From positions 1-64,000 of the forward strand of contig NZ_CADESW010000023.1 of NCBI RefSeq assembly GCF_902830275.1: a stretch of DNA of 64,000 nt, given 5' to 3'. The position numbers and the translations under genes were made by a program. Below the pieces are notes generated by a model. The model was not told the origin of the DNA and did no database searches. It worked only from the letters and a program-made list of their open reading frames with translations. The first letter of the stretch is position 1. Each line of letters starts with the position of its first letter. Shown one piece after another: positions 49,218 to 61,241 of the stretch. The stretch comes from Burkholderia stagnalis. GTDB taxonomy: Bacteria > Pseudomonadota > Gammaproteobacteria > Burkholderiales > Burkholderiaceae.

Positions 49218-49832
49218 TTATTCATCATTTTCGCGTCGCAGCAAATGATAGTGGACCGCACCGGCCTTGCCATGCTTCACGACCTGCCAGCCGGCGAGTG
49301 CGTCGTGCGCGGCCGGGTCGAGCACGTCGCCCGTTTCGACGTAGAGCGCGCCGCCCGGCGCGACGAGCGGCGCGGTGAGCGCGATCGCGCGCGCCAGCAC
49401 GGCCGCGTCGCCGAACGGGGGATCGAGGAACACAACGTCGAACGCGCCCGGCGTGAGGCCGGCCGCCAGCCGCAGCGCATCGGCCTCGGCGACTTCGACG
49501 GCGCGCGCGCCGAGCTTGTCCTTGATCGCGCGCAGCTGCTGCGCGGCGCGCGGATGGCGCTCGACCATCACGACGTTCGCCGCGCCGCGCGACGCGGCTT
49601 CGAAGCCGAGCGCGCCGGTGCCGGCGAACAGGTCGAGGCAGCGCTGCCCGTCGAGATCCTGGCCGAGCCAGTTGAACAGCGTCTCGCGCACGCGGTCGGG
49701 CGTCGGACGCAGGCCGTCGAGGTCGAGCACCGCGAGCGGCGTGCGTTTCCAGTCGCCGCCGATGATGCGGACGGCGTGCGGCTTGCCGCGGCTGGTGGAG
49801 GCCGCTGGGCGGCCGGAGGATGAACGGGACAT
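49218..49832 (-). CDS. rsmD: 16S rRNA (guanine966-N2)-methyltransferase
   Basis: A 204-residue SAM-dependent methyltransferase with RPTPDRVRETLFNWL, the SAM loop DLFAGTGALGFEA and the catalytic VFLDPPFG. It methylates G966 of 16S rRNA. The start at 49832 gives a basic N-terminus before the conserved VRIIGGDWKRTPL. It diverges from ftsY, a widespread arrangement. Confidence 0.94.
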   Translation of the reverse strand: MSRSSSGRPAASTSRGKPHAVRIIGGDWKRTPLAVLDLDGLRPTPDRVRETLFNWLGQDLDGQRCLDLFAGTGALGFEAASRGAANVVMVERHPRAAQQLRAIKDKLGARAVEVAEADALRLAAGLTPGAFDVVFLDPPFGDAAVLARAIALTAPLVAPGGALYVETGDVLDPAAHDALAGWQVVKHGKAGAVHYHLLRRENDE

Positions 49833-50038
49833 ACGGAAGGAATATCGACGACGGAGGATCGGGCGCGCACGGGGCGCGCCGCCGGACAGGCGCACGTTAC
49901 CACAGCGGCGGCGCGTGCTGCCGCGAGCGCCGCGCTGCGCCTGATAAAATGCCCGGTTTCGGCTGTCGCGCGCGCGGCGGCCCGCACGCAGTCCACGCCG
50001 CCAGCGGCGACGGCCTGCCCTCTTCCCGACGCCAGATC

Positions 50039-51208
50039 ATGTTCAGTTTCTTCAAACGATTCAAGAAAACGCAGGAGCCGACTCCCGCGGAATCGCCGTC
50101 GGCCGCCGAGCCGCTGCCGGATGCGCAGCCCGCGTCCGCGCCGGCCGATGTGCCTGCCGCGAGCACGCCGCAGCCGGTTGCGCAGCCGCCCGCCCCCGCG
50201 CAACCGGCCGCGCCGGCCGTCGTGATGACGGTCACGTCGGCCCAGAACGGCCGCGACGAAGTCGTCGAGACGGTCGAGATCGTCCCGCCGCCCGTGCAGG
50301 ACGCCGGCGCGAAGAAATCGTGGCTCGCGCGCCTGAAGTCCGGGCTCGCGAAGACCGGCTCGAACATCACCGGCGTGTTCGTCAACACGAAAATCGACGA
50401 GGACCTCTACGAGGAGCTCGAAACCGCGCTGCTGATGTCCGACGCCGGCGTCGACGCGACCGAATACCTGCTCGGCGCGCTGCGCGAGAAGGTGCGCGCC
50501 GGCCGGCTCACCGACCCGCAGCAGGTCAAGGTCGCGCTGCGCGACCTGCTCGTCGAGCTGCTGCAGCCGCTCGAGAAATCGCTGATGCTCGGCCGCGCGC
50601 AGCCGCTCGTGATGATGATCGCGGGCGTCAACGGCGCCGGCAAGACGACCAGCATCGGCAAGCTGGCCAAGCACCTGCAGAGCTTCGACCAGTCGGTGCT
50701 GCTGGCCGCCGGCGACACGTTCCGCGCGGCCGCGCGCGAGCAGCTGACGATCTGGGGCGAGCGCAACAACGTGACGGTCGTGCAGCAGGAAAGCGGCGAT
50801 CCGGCCGCGGTGATCTTCGACGCGGTCAGCGCCGCGCGGGCGCGCGGCATCGACGTGATGATGGCCGACACGGCCGGCCGCCTGCCGACGCAGCTGCACC
50901 TGATGGAAGAGCTGAAGAAGGTGAAGCGCGTGATCTCGAAGGCGCACGACGGCGCGCCGCACGAGGTGCTGCTCGTGATCGACGCGAACACGGGCCAGAA
51001 CGCGCTCACGCAGGTGAAGGCGTTCGACGACGCGCTCGGCCTGACCGGCCTCATCGTCACGAAGCTCGACGGCACCGCGAAGGGCGGCATCCTGGCCGCG
51101 ATCGCGCGGCAGCGCCCGGTGCCGGTCTACTTCATCGGCGTCGGCGAGAAGGTCGAGGACCTGCAGCCGTTCAGCGCGGAGGAATTCGCGGACGCGCTGC
51201 TCGGCTGA
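50039..51208 (+). CDS. ftsY: Signal recognition particle receptor FtsY
   Basis: A 389-residue protein. An acidic/Pro-Ala-rich A-domain (residues 1-90) is followed by the NG GTPase: [38 protein letters not shown] and TKLDGTAKGGI. It targets ribosome-SRP complexes to the Sec translocon. The start MFSFFKRFKK is the family norm; the upstream open frame is unconserved. Confidence 0.97.
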   Translation: MFSFFKRFKKTQEPTPAESPSAAEPLPDAQPASAPADVPAASTPQPVAQPPAPAQPAAPAVVMTVTSAQNGRDEVVETVEIVPPPVQDAGAKKSWLARLKSGLAKTGSNITGVFVNTKIDEDLYEELETALLMSDAGVDATEYLLGALREKVRAGRLTDPQQVKVALRDLLVELLQPLEKSLMLGRAQPLVMMIAGVNGAGKTTSIGKLAKHLQSFDQSVLLAAGDTFRAAAREQLTIWGERNNVTVVQQESGDPAAVIFDAVSAARARGIDVMMADTAGRLPTQLHLMEELKKVKRVISKAHDGAPHEVLLVIDANTGQNALTQVKAFDDALGLTGLIVTKLDGTAKGGILAAIARQRPVPVYFIGVGEKVEDLQPFSAEEFADALLG

Positions 51209-51235
51209 ACGCCGCGCGACATCGTCCCGCACCGA

Positions 51236-51265
51236 GGGCGCCGCTCAGATGACGGCGCCCTTTTT
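51236..51265. terminator. ftsY terminator (also downstream of maiA)
   Basis: GGGCGCCG / CGGCGCCC stem with a 9-nt loop followed by TTTTT, between convergent genes. Confidence 0.85.
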
Positions 51266-51284
51266 CATGCGCGCGCGGCGCGCA

Positions 51285-51929
51285 TCACTCCGCGTCGGGC
51301 TGCGCGCCCGGCGCGGCCGCCTTGAACGCGTCGAGCGTCGTCGCGTGGTCGTAGATGCGCTGGATCGTCGGAAAACCCGACGTGTCGATCGAGAAGCGGT
51401 TCGCGTTGAACACCTGCGGCACGAGGCAGATGTCGGCGAGCGTCGGCGTATCGCCCAAGCACAGCCGGCCGGTGCGCGGATCGTTCGCGAGGCGCGCCTC
51501 GAGCGTGCCGAAGCCCGTCTCGATCCAGTGCCGGTACCAGTCGTTCTTCGCCTCTTCCGGCACTTGCAGCATGTGCTTCAGGTATTTCAGCACGCGCAGG
51601 TTGTTCAGCGGGTGGATCTCGCACGCGATCTGCAGCGCGATCGCCCGCACGTAGGCGCGGTCGGCCGGCTGCTTCGGCAGCAGCGCCGGCTCGGGATGCG
51701 TTTCCTCGAGATACTCGATGATCGCGAGCGACTGCTGCAGCTCGACGTCGCCGTCGATCAGCGTCGGTACGAGCGCATCCGGATTCAGCGCACGATAGTC
51801 GTCCTTCAGTTGCTGGCCGCCGTCGCGCAGCAGGTGCACCGGCACGTAGTCGAACGGCAGCTGCTTCAGGTTCAGGGCGATCCGCACGCGGTACGACGCG
51901 GAACTGCGGAAATAGCTGTAAAGCTTCAT
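51285..51929 (-). CDS. maiA: Maleylacetoacetate isomerase
   Basis: A 214-residue zeta-class glutathione S-transferase: YSYFRSSASYRVRIALNLK carries the SSxSYRVR signature, followed by the helical domain (LGDTPTLADICLVPQVFNAN). It isomerises maleylacetoacetate to fumarylacetoacetate in tyrosine and homogentisate breakdown. It diverges from ybiB across about 220 nt. The function of stand-alone copies can differ, but residues fit the family. Confidence 0.92.
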   Translation of the reverse strand: MKLYSYFRSSASYRVRIALNLKQLPFDYVPVHLLRDGGQQLKDDYRALNPDALVPTLIDGDVELQQSLAIIEYLEETHPEPALLPKQPADRAYVRAIALQIACEIHPLNNLRVLKYLKHMLQVPEEAKNDWYRHWIETGFGTLEARLANDPRTGRLCLGDTPTLADICLVPQVFNANRFSIDTSGFPTIQRIYDHATTLDAFKAAAPGAQPDAE

Positions 51930-52146
51930 CGGATGTCTCTCGTTGTCTCGTGATCGGCCGGCGAATGCGTGGCGGGCGTCGCGCGCCGGGCCGGCCGCCG
52001 GGGCCCGTGCGCGCATGGCCGGGCCCATGAGTGTAGCGCGCCGCGACGCATCCGCGCGCTTGCCAGAACCGCTCAAATGCGATACTCAAGGGGTTCCTCA
52101 CATCACTTCCGCGCGGCCCCGACGCCGGCCGCCCCGACACGCTTCG

Positions 52147-53130
52147 ATGACCCCTTCCCACGATCCCGCCGCCCACGCGACCGAACCGTTCCACTGCGCC
52201 CGCTTCATCAAGGAAATCGGGCGCGGCCCGCACGGCGCGCGCGCGCTGTCCGCCGAGGACACGTTCGAGCTGTATCGCGCGATGCTCGACGCGCGCGTGT
52301 CGGACCTCGAACTCGGCGCGATCCTGATCGCGTATCGCCTGAAGGGCGAGAGCGCCGACGAGCTGGCCGCGATGCTGGCCGCCGCGCACGCGTCGTTCGA
52401 GCCCGTGCACGTGCGCGACAGCGCGTTTCGCCCGGTGTCGATCCCGAGCTACAACGGCGCGCGCAAGCAGGCGAACCTCGTGCCGCTGCTCGCGCTCCTG
52501 CTCGCGCGCGAAGGCGTGCCGGTGCTCGTGCATGGCGTGACGCGCGACCCGGGCCGCGTGACGAGCGCCGAGATCTTCGCGGCGCTGTCGATCGCGCCGT
52601 CGGCGTCGCACGACGCGATCGAGGACATGCTCGCCGAACACCGCGTCGCGTTCGCGCCGATCGACGCGCTCGCGCCGCGGCTCGCGCGCCTGCTGGCGAT
52701 GCGCGGCGTGCTCGGCGTGCGCAACTCGACGCATACGCTGGTGAAGATCCTGCAGCCGTTCGCGGCCGCGGGCCTGCGGCTCGTCAACTACACGCATCCG
52801 CCGTACCGCGACAGCCTCGCGCAGCTGTTCCGCGACCATCCGGCCGCCGCGCGCGGCGGCGCGCTGCTCGCGCGCGGCACCGAGGGCGAGGCCGTTGCCG
52901 ACACGCGCCGGCAAGTGCAGGTCGACTGGCTGCACGACGGCGCATGCGACACGCTGATCGAGGCCGAGCGCGCGTCGGCCGACGCGCCGCCGGTCGCGCT
53001 GCCGGAATCTCGCGATGCGGCGACCACGGCCGCATGGACCGACGCGGTGCTGCGCGGCGAGATTCCGGTGCCGGAGACGGTCGCGCGACAGGTCGAGACG
53101 ATCGTGCGCATCGTCCGCGTCGACGCGTGA
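52147..53130 (+). CDS. ybiB: YbiB-type DNA-binding protein (anthranilate phosphoribosyltransferase-like)
   Basis: A 327-residue protein of the TrpD2/YbiB subgroup of the glycosyltransferase-3 fold: GRGPHGARALSAEDTFELYR, SYNGARKQANLVPLLALLLA and NSTHTLVKILQPF. YbiB proteins bind nucleic acids rather than making phosphoribosyl-anthranilate and have been linked to DNA damage. The start at 52147 lacks a strong ribosome binding site. It precedes the leuA leader. Confidence 0.88.
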   Translation: MTPSHDPAAHATEPFHCARFIKEIGRGPHGARALSAEDTFELYRAMLDARVSDLELGAILIAYRLKGESADELAAMLAAAHASFEPVHVRDSAFRPVSIPSYNGARKQANLVPLLALLLAREGVPVLVHGVTRDPGRVTSAEIFAALSIAPSASHDAIEDMLAEHRVAFAPIDALAPRLARLLAMRGVLGVRNSTHTLVKILQPFAAAGLRLVNYTHPPYRDSLAQLFRDHPAAARGGALLARGTEGEAVADTRRQVQVDWLHDGACDTLIEAERASADAPPVALPESRDAATTAAWTDAVLRGEIPVPETVARQVETIVRIVRVDA

Positions 53131-53234
53131 GCCCGCGCCGGCGCGGCGTGCCATCGACATGTGGCCACGCGCCGCCGGCCCGTCCGACACCCCGCATTTG
53201 ACACGCGCACGCATCCTGGCATAGAGTTGTCGCC

Positions 53235-53293
53235 ATGCGTTCCTTTCCGAACCCCCTCCGAATTACCTCCGGCCGCCTAGCGCGGCCGCTATC

Positions 53294-53309
<16 letters not shown>
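53235..53309 (+). CDS. Leucine leader peptide upstream of leuA
   Basis: A 24-codon ORF, ATG at 53235 and TAA at 53307, encoding MRSFPNPLRITSGRL then ARPLSLRLA. Five of 24 codons are Leu and four of these are CTA, a codon almost unused in the surrounding G+C-rich genes. Three CTA lie in the last seven sense codons. A stem starts inside these codons. This is the plan of a transcription-attenuation leader: a ribosome stalled at CTA when charged tRNA-Leu is scarce would change folding downstream. It lies 231 nt before leuA. The leader is too short to find by ordinary gene calling. Confidence 0.8.
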
Positions 53310-55187
<1,878 letters not shown>

Positions 55188-55273
55188 CGGTGCGCGTCAA
55201 GGTTTGAAGAGGGGCAGGCAAAGGGTGCAGGACCACCCGCGCAGCAGGCGATCCGTGCTGCACGGGAAATGAA

Positions 55274-55296
55274 GAAGCGGCCCAGAAGGCCGCTTC
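55274..55296. terminator. Hairpin between leuA and the convergent small gene
   Basis: GAAGCGGCC / GGCCGCTTC with a 5-nt loop. T-tracts are weak on both strands, so termination strength is uncertain. Confidence 0.55.
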
Positions 55297-55328
55297 GGAC
55301 GAGACACGAAAAGGAGCGCCACGCGCGT

Positions 55329-55712
55329 TCATGTCTCGGTCGCGCACCGCGTCGCCTGCCACGCGAGCAGACGCCAGCGCCCCTGCTCCTGCGCCTGCAC
55401 GGCGGTGTACGCAATCGGAAACACGAGCCCGCCGTTGTTCGTTTCCATCTCGATCAGCGCCCGACCGGTGACGAGACAGGTCTCGTCGCCGACGGGCAGC
55501 ACGTCCTGCGACTGGATTTCGATCTGACGATAGCGGCGGCGGCCGGCGGCGATCGCATCGATGAACTGCTGCTTGGTTTCCCGTTTGCCGTTGGTGTGCA
55601 CGTAGAACACCTTGTCCGACAGCAGCGCGTCGAGCGCCTCGCCGTCGCCGTCCACCATCGCCCGGAACCGATCGCGCTCGAGCGCGCGGATCGCATCGAC
55701 CACCTTCGCCAT
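55329..55712 (-). CDS. SnoaL-like/NTF2-fold protein (DUF4440 type)
   Basis: A 127-residue protein with the cone-shaped NTF2-like fold: AIRALERDRFRAMVDGDGEA; LSDKVFYVHTNG; RWRLLAWQATR. The family includes ketosteroid-isomerase-like and SnoaL-like proteins, many with unknown substrate. The ATG at 55712 is favoured because GAGGAG lies 7 nt upstream; an ATG two codons before it is too close to that site. Confidence 0.85.
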   Translation of the reverse strand: MAKVVDAIRALERDRFRAMVDGDGEALDALLSDKVFYVHTNGKRETKQQFIDAIAAGRRRYRQIEIQSQDVLPVGDETCLVTGRALIEMETNNGGLVFPIAYTAVQAQEQGRWRLLAWQATRCATET

Positions 55713-55757
55713 CGCCATACTCCTCGGCAACGCGCCCGCCGTGCGCGGGCGTACGGA

Positions 55758-56330
55758 TCAGAAGTTGTACTGCAAGTAGAGCTGGTGGAAATTTATACCA
55801 GGATTCGGCTCTTTGATACCCGCGTTAGACACATGTTGAAAACGGTAGCCGACCTGATACTGTTGCCGTTGCCCGAACTGCAGGCCGACGCCGCCCATGG
55901 AGGCGAACTGGAATGCGGTCGACACCGAGAAATCCGTCGCTATGGTCGGATGCGACAGGAAGCGCACCCCCGCGCCGGCTTCCACGTACGGGCGGACCGC
56001 GCCGGCGCTCTTGATGAAGCGGATCACCGGCGTCGCGCCGACTTCCCAGATGCTCGTGTGAATATTGCCGTTCGTATGCCAGTAGCCGACGTGGCCTTCC
56101 GCCACGAACGCAAAGTGCCAGCCGCCGATCTCCCACCACGTCCAGCCCGGATCCCAGACCACGCCGAGGTCGCCCTTGTCGATGCTGTGGCGATCCGAGA
56201 ATCCGCCCCCTGCCTGGATCCCCCACCGATCCGCAAACGCTGCGCCGGAACCGCCCAGCAATGACGCTGCCAGGACCGTGTGCAACGCAAGCCGGCAAGC
56301 CCGCCGACCGTTGTCGTTCTTATTGTTCAT
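55758..56330 (-). CDS. pagL: Lipid A 3-O-deacylase (PagL-like)
   Basis: A 190-residue protein with a signal peptide (residues 1-34, LLGGSGAAFA) and an outer-membrane beta-barrel pattern. The C-terminal block RFQHVSNAGIKEPNPGINF carries the His-Ser catalytic pair of PagL, and the protein ends in an aromatic residue (YNF) as barrels do. PagL removes the 3-O acyl chain of lipid A and tempers TLR4 recognition. The start at 56330 follows GGGGTG. It diverges from rpoH. Confidence 0.88.
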   Translation of the reverse strand: MNNKNDNGRRACRLALHTVLAASLLGGSGAAFADRWGIQAGGGFSDRHSIDKGDLGVVWDPGWTWWEIGGWHFAFVAEGHVGYWHTNGNIHTSIWEVGATPVIRFIKSAGAVRPYVEAGAGVRFLSHPTIATDFSVSTAFQFASMGGVGLQFGQRQQYQVGYRFQHVSNAGIKEPNPGINFHQLYLQYNF

Positions 56331-56572
56331 CTGACACCCCAACTTTGTAGGTTGAATGGAGTCTGCCACCGGAGGGCCGGACTCGAGCGAACAGAATGGT
56401 ATGGTAAAGGACTTTTTCGATCGGCATCACAAAGCGAAATGGTTTGCTTCCAAAACTACAAAAATCGGAATCGTCTGCTTAATCTCCTAAAAAACAACGG
56501 GTTACGGAACTTGCCCGGATTCGAGTGGTCGCACCTAAAGCTATCGATCTCGCAACTTTGATAGGAAAAGCG
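56331..56572. other. A+T-rich divergent region between pagL and rpoH
   Basis: About 240 nt with no gene, notably A+T-rich. It should hold the pagL promoter. A second GGAACTT hexamer at 56506-56512, followed after 16 nt by TCGCA, could be another weaker ECF-type promoter for rpoH. Confidence 0.4.
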
Positions 56573-56600
56573 GGAACTCCAAAGCCCGCACCCCCTCTAA
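56573..56600 (+). promoter_or_regulatory. ECF sigma-E-type promoter of rpoH
   Basis: GGAACT at 56573-56578 and TCTAA at 56596-56600 are separated by 17 nt, matching the RpoE consensus GGAACTT-N16/17-TCTGA closely. A start site would fall about 7 nt downstream, inside the first arm of the CIRCE element. E. coli rpoH also has a sigma-E promoter. Confidence 0.65.
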
Positions 56601-56604
56601 GGAA

Positions 56605-56631
56605 TTAGCACTCAATTGGCTGGAGTGCTAA
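56605..56631. promoter_or_regulatory. CIRCE element (HrcA operator) before rpoH
   Basis: TTAGCACTC, nine spacer bases, then GAGTGCTAA: an exact copy of the canonical CIRCE inverted repeat. HrcA binds CIRCE and represses chaperone genes until heat titrates it with GroEL. Its place over the predicted start site would let HrcA block rpoH transcription. Confidence 0.93.
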
Positions 56632-56692
56632 GATTGACCGCGGAATCATCCGAGACCGGGGTTCATCCCTGATTCCAAAGGAGTTTTCTTAA

Positions 56693-57628
<936 letters not shown>

Positions 57629-57660
57629 ATCCCGCCGATTCAAAATCGCTTCGTCAAAAA

Positions 57661-57688
57661 CCGCTGCCCCTCCGGCAGCGGTTTTTTT
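57661..57688 (+). terminator. rpoH terminator
   Basis: CCGCTGCC / GGCAGCGG stem with a 5-nt loop and seven T, preceded by AAAAA. Confidence 0.93.
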
Positions 57689-57749
57689 CGTCCATAAATT
57701 GACCAATTCAATCGGGTATTCACCAAAACGACGCCTGTTCCGCCGATGC

Positions 57750-57763
57750 TTGATCCAGCTCAA
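57750..57763. promoter_or_regulatory. FNR/ANR box upstream of the cyd operon
   Basis: TTGATCCAGCTCAA matches the FNR consensus TTGAT-N4-ATCAA at nine of ten positions. It lies about 170 nt before cydP in an A+T-richer stretch. Oxygen control of cytochrome bd by FNR/ANR-type regulators is well known in proteobacteria. Confidence 0.7.
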
Positions 57764-57930
57764 GTTTCGACGAACCCTTCGCGACGGTCCGCCGCAGCGT
57801 GGCACTCGGCACGCCGCGGGCGCCCTCTTAAAATTGATACGTCAGGCGCAACAGGATTAGATACTGCTTAATAGCCGTCACCAATCCGACGTAGAGTCGC
57901 CCCAAACCTGCTTCAAATCGTTTCAGGATA

Positions 57931-58197
57931 ATGGCCTTGATCTCGATCAATAAAGAGCCAGCCACCAGCGCCACCGGCTGGCGCGGCCGCATCGTCGCGT
58001 GGGCACGGGGCCCCACGCTCGCGCGCGACATCACCATCGTGCTGGTCATCAAGCTGGTCCTGCTGATCGCACTCAAATACGCATTCTTCAATCATCCGCA
58101 GGCCAAGCACATGTCGCTGCCGCCTGCCGCCGTCGCCGAGAAGCTGCTCTCGGTGCCGGCGCCCGCCTCTACCGAGGGAGACCACCATGATAAGTAG
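57931..58197 (+). CDS. cydP: Cytochrome oxidase putative small subunit CydP
   Basis: An 88-residue protein with one central membrane helix (ITIVLVIKLVLLIALKYAFF) and short soluble ends. Such CydP proteins are encoded immediately before cydA in beta-proteobacteria and are proposed bd-oxidase accessories. The 3' end overlaps cydA by 11 nt, in a different frame. The region behind holds the FNR box. Confidence 0.83.
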   Translation: MALISINKEPATSATGWRGRIVAWARGPTLARDITIVLVIKLVLLIALKYAFFNHPQAKHMSLPPAAVAEKLLSVPAPASTEGDHHDK

Positions 58198-59767
58198 CGA
58201 AGTCGTCGATCTGTCACGTCTGCAGTTCGGCATCACGGCGCTCTACCACTTCCTGTTCGTGCCGCTGACCCTCGGTCTGTCCTGGCTGCTCGTGATCATG
58301 GAAGCGGTGTACGTGATGACCGGCAAGCAGGTCTACAAGGACATGACCCAGTTCTGGGGCAAGCTGTTCGGCATTAACTTTGCAATGGGCGTGACCACCG
58401 GCATCACGCTCGAATTCCAGTTCGGCACGAACTGGTCGTACTACTCGCACTATGTGGGCGACATCTTCGGGGTGCCGCTCGCCGTCGAAGGCCTGATGGC
58501 GTTCTTCCTCGAATCGACGTTCGTCGGCCTGTTCTTCTTCGGCTGGAACCGCCTGTCGAAGGTCAAGCACCTGATGGTCACGTTCCTCGTCGCGCTCGGC
58601 TCGAACCTGTCCGCGTTGTGGATCCTCGTCGCGAACGGCTGGATGAACAACCCGGTCGGCGCCGAGTTCAACTACCAGACGATGCGCATGGAGTTGACGA
58701 ACCTGTTCGACGTGCTGTTCAATCCGGTCGCCCAGGTGAAGTTCGTGCACACCGTGTCGGCCGGCTACGTGACGGCCGCGATGTTCGTGCTCGGCGTGTC
58801 GTCGTGGTACCTGCTGAAGAAGCGCGACACCGACTTCGCGCTGCGCTCGTTCGCGGTCGCGGCCGGCTTCGGTCTCGCGTCGACGCTCTGCGTGATCGTG
58901 CTCGGCGACGAATCGGGCTACACGACCGGCGAAGTGCAGAAGATGAAGCTCGCGGCGATCGAATCCGAATGGGAAACCCAGCCGGCGCCCGCGGCATTCA
59001 CGCTGATCGGCATTCCGAACCAGAAGGAGGAGCGCACCGACTACGCGATCAAGATCCCGTACGCGCTCGGCCTGATCGCGACGCGCTCGATCGACGAGCC
59101 GGTGATCGGCCTGCGCGAACTCGCGAAGCACAGCGAGGAACACATCCAGAGCGGGATGGTCGCGTACGGCGCATTGCAGAAGATCAAGGAAGGCGACACG
59201 AGCGACGCAACCCGCGCACTGTTCGACCAGCACAAGCAGTATCTCGGCTACGGGTTGATGCTCAAGCAGTTCACGCCGAACGTGGTCGATGCGACGCCGG
59301 AGCAGATCAAGGCCGCCGCGAAGAAGACGATCCCGCCGGTCGCGCCCGTGTTCTTCTCGTTCCGGATCATGGTGTTCCTCGGCTTCCTGTTCCTCGCGAC
59401 CTTCATCGCCGCGTTCTGGTTCTGCGCGCGCCGGCAGCTGCTGCAGGACAACCGCCGCTGGTTCCTGCGCTATGCGGTGTGGGCGATCCCGCTGCCGTGG
59501 CTCGCCGCGGAATTCGGCTGGGTCGTCGCCGAGCTCGGCCGCCAGCCATGGACGATCGCGGGCATCCTGCCGACGCATCTGTCCGCGTCCAGCCTGACGT
59601 CGACGGACCTGTACCTGAGCCTCGCCGGCTTCATCCTGTTCTACACGGTGCTGTTCGTCATCGAGATCACGCTGATGTTCAAGTACGCGCGCCTCGGCCC
59701 GTCGTCGCTGCATACCGGCCGCTACCACCACGAGCTGGCCGCCGCCACCGAGCGCGCGTCGGCATGA
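58187..59767 (+). CDS. cydA: Cytochrome bd ubiquinol oxidase subunit I
   Basis: A 526-residue membrane protein with nine helices, haem ligands in [14 protein letters not shown] and later helices, and the conserved GRQPW motif ([15 protein letters not shown]). The length matches the long Q-loop (E. coli) type rather than the shorter cyanide-insensitive type. It reduces O2 to water with high affinity. The start at 58187 follows GGGAG. It lies in cydP-cydA-cydB-cydX. Confidence 0.96.
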   Translation: MISSEVVDLSRLQFGITALYHFLFVPLTLGLSWLLVIMEAVYVMTGKQVYKDMTQFWGKLFGINFAMGVTTGITLEFQFGTNWSYYSHYVGDIFGVPLAVEGLMAFFLESTFVGLFFFGWNRLSKVKHLMVTFLVALGSNLSALWILVANGWMNNPVGAEFNYQTMRMELTNLFDVLFNPVAQVKFVHTVSAGYVTAAMFVLGVSSWYLLKKRDTDFALRSFAVAAGFGLASTLCVIVLGDESGYTTGEVQKMKLAAIESEWETQPAPAAFTLIGIPNQKEERTDYAIKIPYALGLIATRSIDEPVIGLRELAKHSEEHIQSGMVAYGALQKIKEGDTSDATRALFDQHKQYLGYGLMLKQFTPNVVDATPEQIKAAAKKTIPPVAPVFFSFRIMVFLGFLFLATFIAAFWFCARRQLLQDNRRWFLRYAVWAIPLPWLAAEFGWVVAELGRQPWTIAGILPTHLSASSLTSTDLYLSLAGFILFYTVLFVIEITLMFKYARLGPSSLHTGRYHHELAAATERASA

Positions 59768-59804
59768 CGTCGCACGCGCAAACGAAACCGCACAAGGAAT
59801 CGCT

Positions 59805-60941
59805 ATGGACTATGCAACTCTCAAGCTGATCTGGTGGCTGCTCGTCGGCGTGCTGCTGATCGGCTTCGCCGTCACCGACGGCTTCGACATGGGCGCGACC
59901 GCGCTGCTGCCGTTCCTCGGCAAGACCGACGAGGAGCGCCGCATCATCGTCAACACGGTGGGCGCGACCTGGGAAGGCAACCAGGTGTGGCTGATCACCG
60001 CCGGCGGCGCGATGTTCGCCGCGTGGCCGCTCGTCTACGCGGCGTCGTTCTCCGGCTTCTACTTCGCGATGCTGCTGGTGCTGTTCGCGCTGTTCTTCCG
60101 GCCGGTCGGCTTCGACTACCGCAGCAAGCGGCCCGACCCGCGCTGGCGCGCGGGCTGGGACTGGGGCCTGTTCGTCGGCGGCTTCGTGCCGGCGCTCGTG
60201 TTCGGCGTCGCGTTCGGCAACCTGCTGCAGGGCGTGCCGTTCCAGTTCGACACGGACCTGCGCGTCAGCTATCACGGCAGCTTCTGGGCGCTGCTGAACC
60301 CGTTCGCGCTGCTGTGCGGCCTGGTCAGCCTGACGATGCTCGTCGCGCACGGCGCCGCGTTCATCAAGATGAAGACGGACGGCGTGATCGCACGCCGCGC
60401 GTCGGTCGCGCTGCGCGTGTCGGCGTTCCTCGCGGTCGTGCTGTTCGTGCTCGCCGGCGTGCTGATCGCGTCCTATATCGGCGGCTATCACATCACGCGC
60501 GCCGCGCCCACCGGCACGGTCGCGAACCCGCTGCTGAAGGACGTCGCCGCCGGCTCGGGCCTGTGGCTCGCGAACTACGGCGAGTATCCGTGGATGGTCG
60601 CGGCGCCTATCGTCGGCATCGCGGGCGGCGTGCTCGCGCTGCTGCTCGCCGGCTCGCAGCGCGAGAAGACCGCGTTCTTCTGCACGGGCCTGATGGTCGT
60701 CGGCGTGATCCTGACCGCGGGCTTCTCGATGTTCCCGTTCATCATGCCGTCGTCGCTCGACCCGAAGAGCAGCCTGACGGTGTGGGATTCGACGTCGAGC
60801 CACATGACGCTGCAGGTGATGCTGTTCGCCGTGATCGTGTTCCTGCCGCTCATCCTGCTCTACACGAGCTGGGTGTACCGCGTGATGCGCGGCAAGGTCA
60901 CGCGGCAGGCGCTCGAGGAAAACACGCACTCGATGTATTGA
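59805..60941 (+). CDS. cydB: Cytochrome bd ubiquinol oxidase subunit II
   Basis: A 378-residue membrane protein with eight to nine helices: [33 protein letters not shown] and [20 protein letters not shown] are the typical CydB N-terminal motifs. It begins 37 nt after cydA and pairs with it to form the oxidase core. Length is normal. Confidence 0.96.
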   Translation: MDYATLKLIWWLLVGVLLIGFAVTDGFDMGATALLPFLGKTDEERRIIVNTVGATWEGNQVWLITAGGAMFAAWPLVYAASFSGFYFAMLLVLFALFFRPVGFDYRSKRPDPRWRAGWDWGLFVGGFVPALVFGVAFGNLLQGVPFQFDTDLRVSYHGSFWALLNPFALLCGLVSLTMLVAHGAAFIKMKTDGVIARRASVALRVSAFLAVVLFVLAGVLIASYIGGYHITRAAPTGTVANPLLKDVAAGSGLWLANYGEYPWMVAAPIVGIAGGVLALLLAGSQREKTAFFCTGLMVVGVILTAGFSMFPFIMPSSLDPKSSLTVWDSTSSHMTLQVMLFAVIVFLPLILLYTSWVYRVMRGKVTRQALEENTHSMY

Positions 60942-60995
60942 ACCCGGCCGGGGCGCGCATGCGCCCTCGCCTCCCGTTTCGCAAGGAGTCGGATC

Positions 60996-61121
60996 ATGTG
61001 GTACTTCAGCTGGATTCTCGGTATCGGCGTCGCGCTCGCGTTCGGCATCGTCAACGCGATGTGGCTCGAAGCGCAGCCCAAGGGCGTCGCGTCGAACGGC
61101 GCGCGCGGCGAACGGACGTAG
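60996..61121 (+). CDS. cydX: Cytochrome bd-I oxidase subunit CydX
   Basis: A 41-residue single-helix protein, MWYFSWILGIGVALAFGIVN at the start, with the conserved Trp-Tyr-Phe N-terminus and an acidic residue after the helix (MWLEAQPKG) as in E. coli CydX. It stabilises the CydAB haem site. AAGGAG lies 7 nt before the ATG. It is short enough to be missed by gene callers. A terminator follows. Confidence 0.93.
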   Translation: MWYFSWILGIGVALAFGIVNAMWLEAQPKGVASNGARGERT

Positions 61122-61151
61122 CGCCGCACGCCACGCCGTCGCACCGGACAC

Positions 61152-61178
61152 AACCTCGCCTCGGCGAGGTTTTTTTTC
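61152..61178 (+). terminator. cyd operon terminator
   Basis: AACCTCGC / GCGAGGTT stem with a CTCG loop followed by a run of T, 30 nt after the cydX stop. Confidence 0.92.
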
Positions 61179-61241
61179 GCCTGGGCGCACCGCCCCGGCA
61201 CCGCGTTATCTCAAAATCCAATGCCAATCCGGAACCAAATT

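Noticed and set aside
51265-53214. Open frame on the minus strand across maiA and ybiB
   Set aside because: It runs in another frame through maiA and antisense to ybiB; its translation has no protein-like features.
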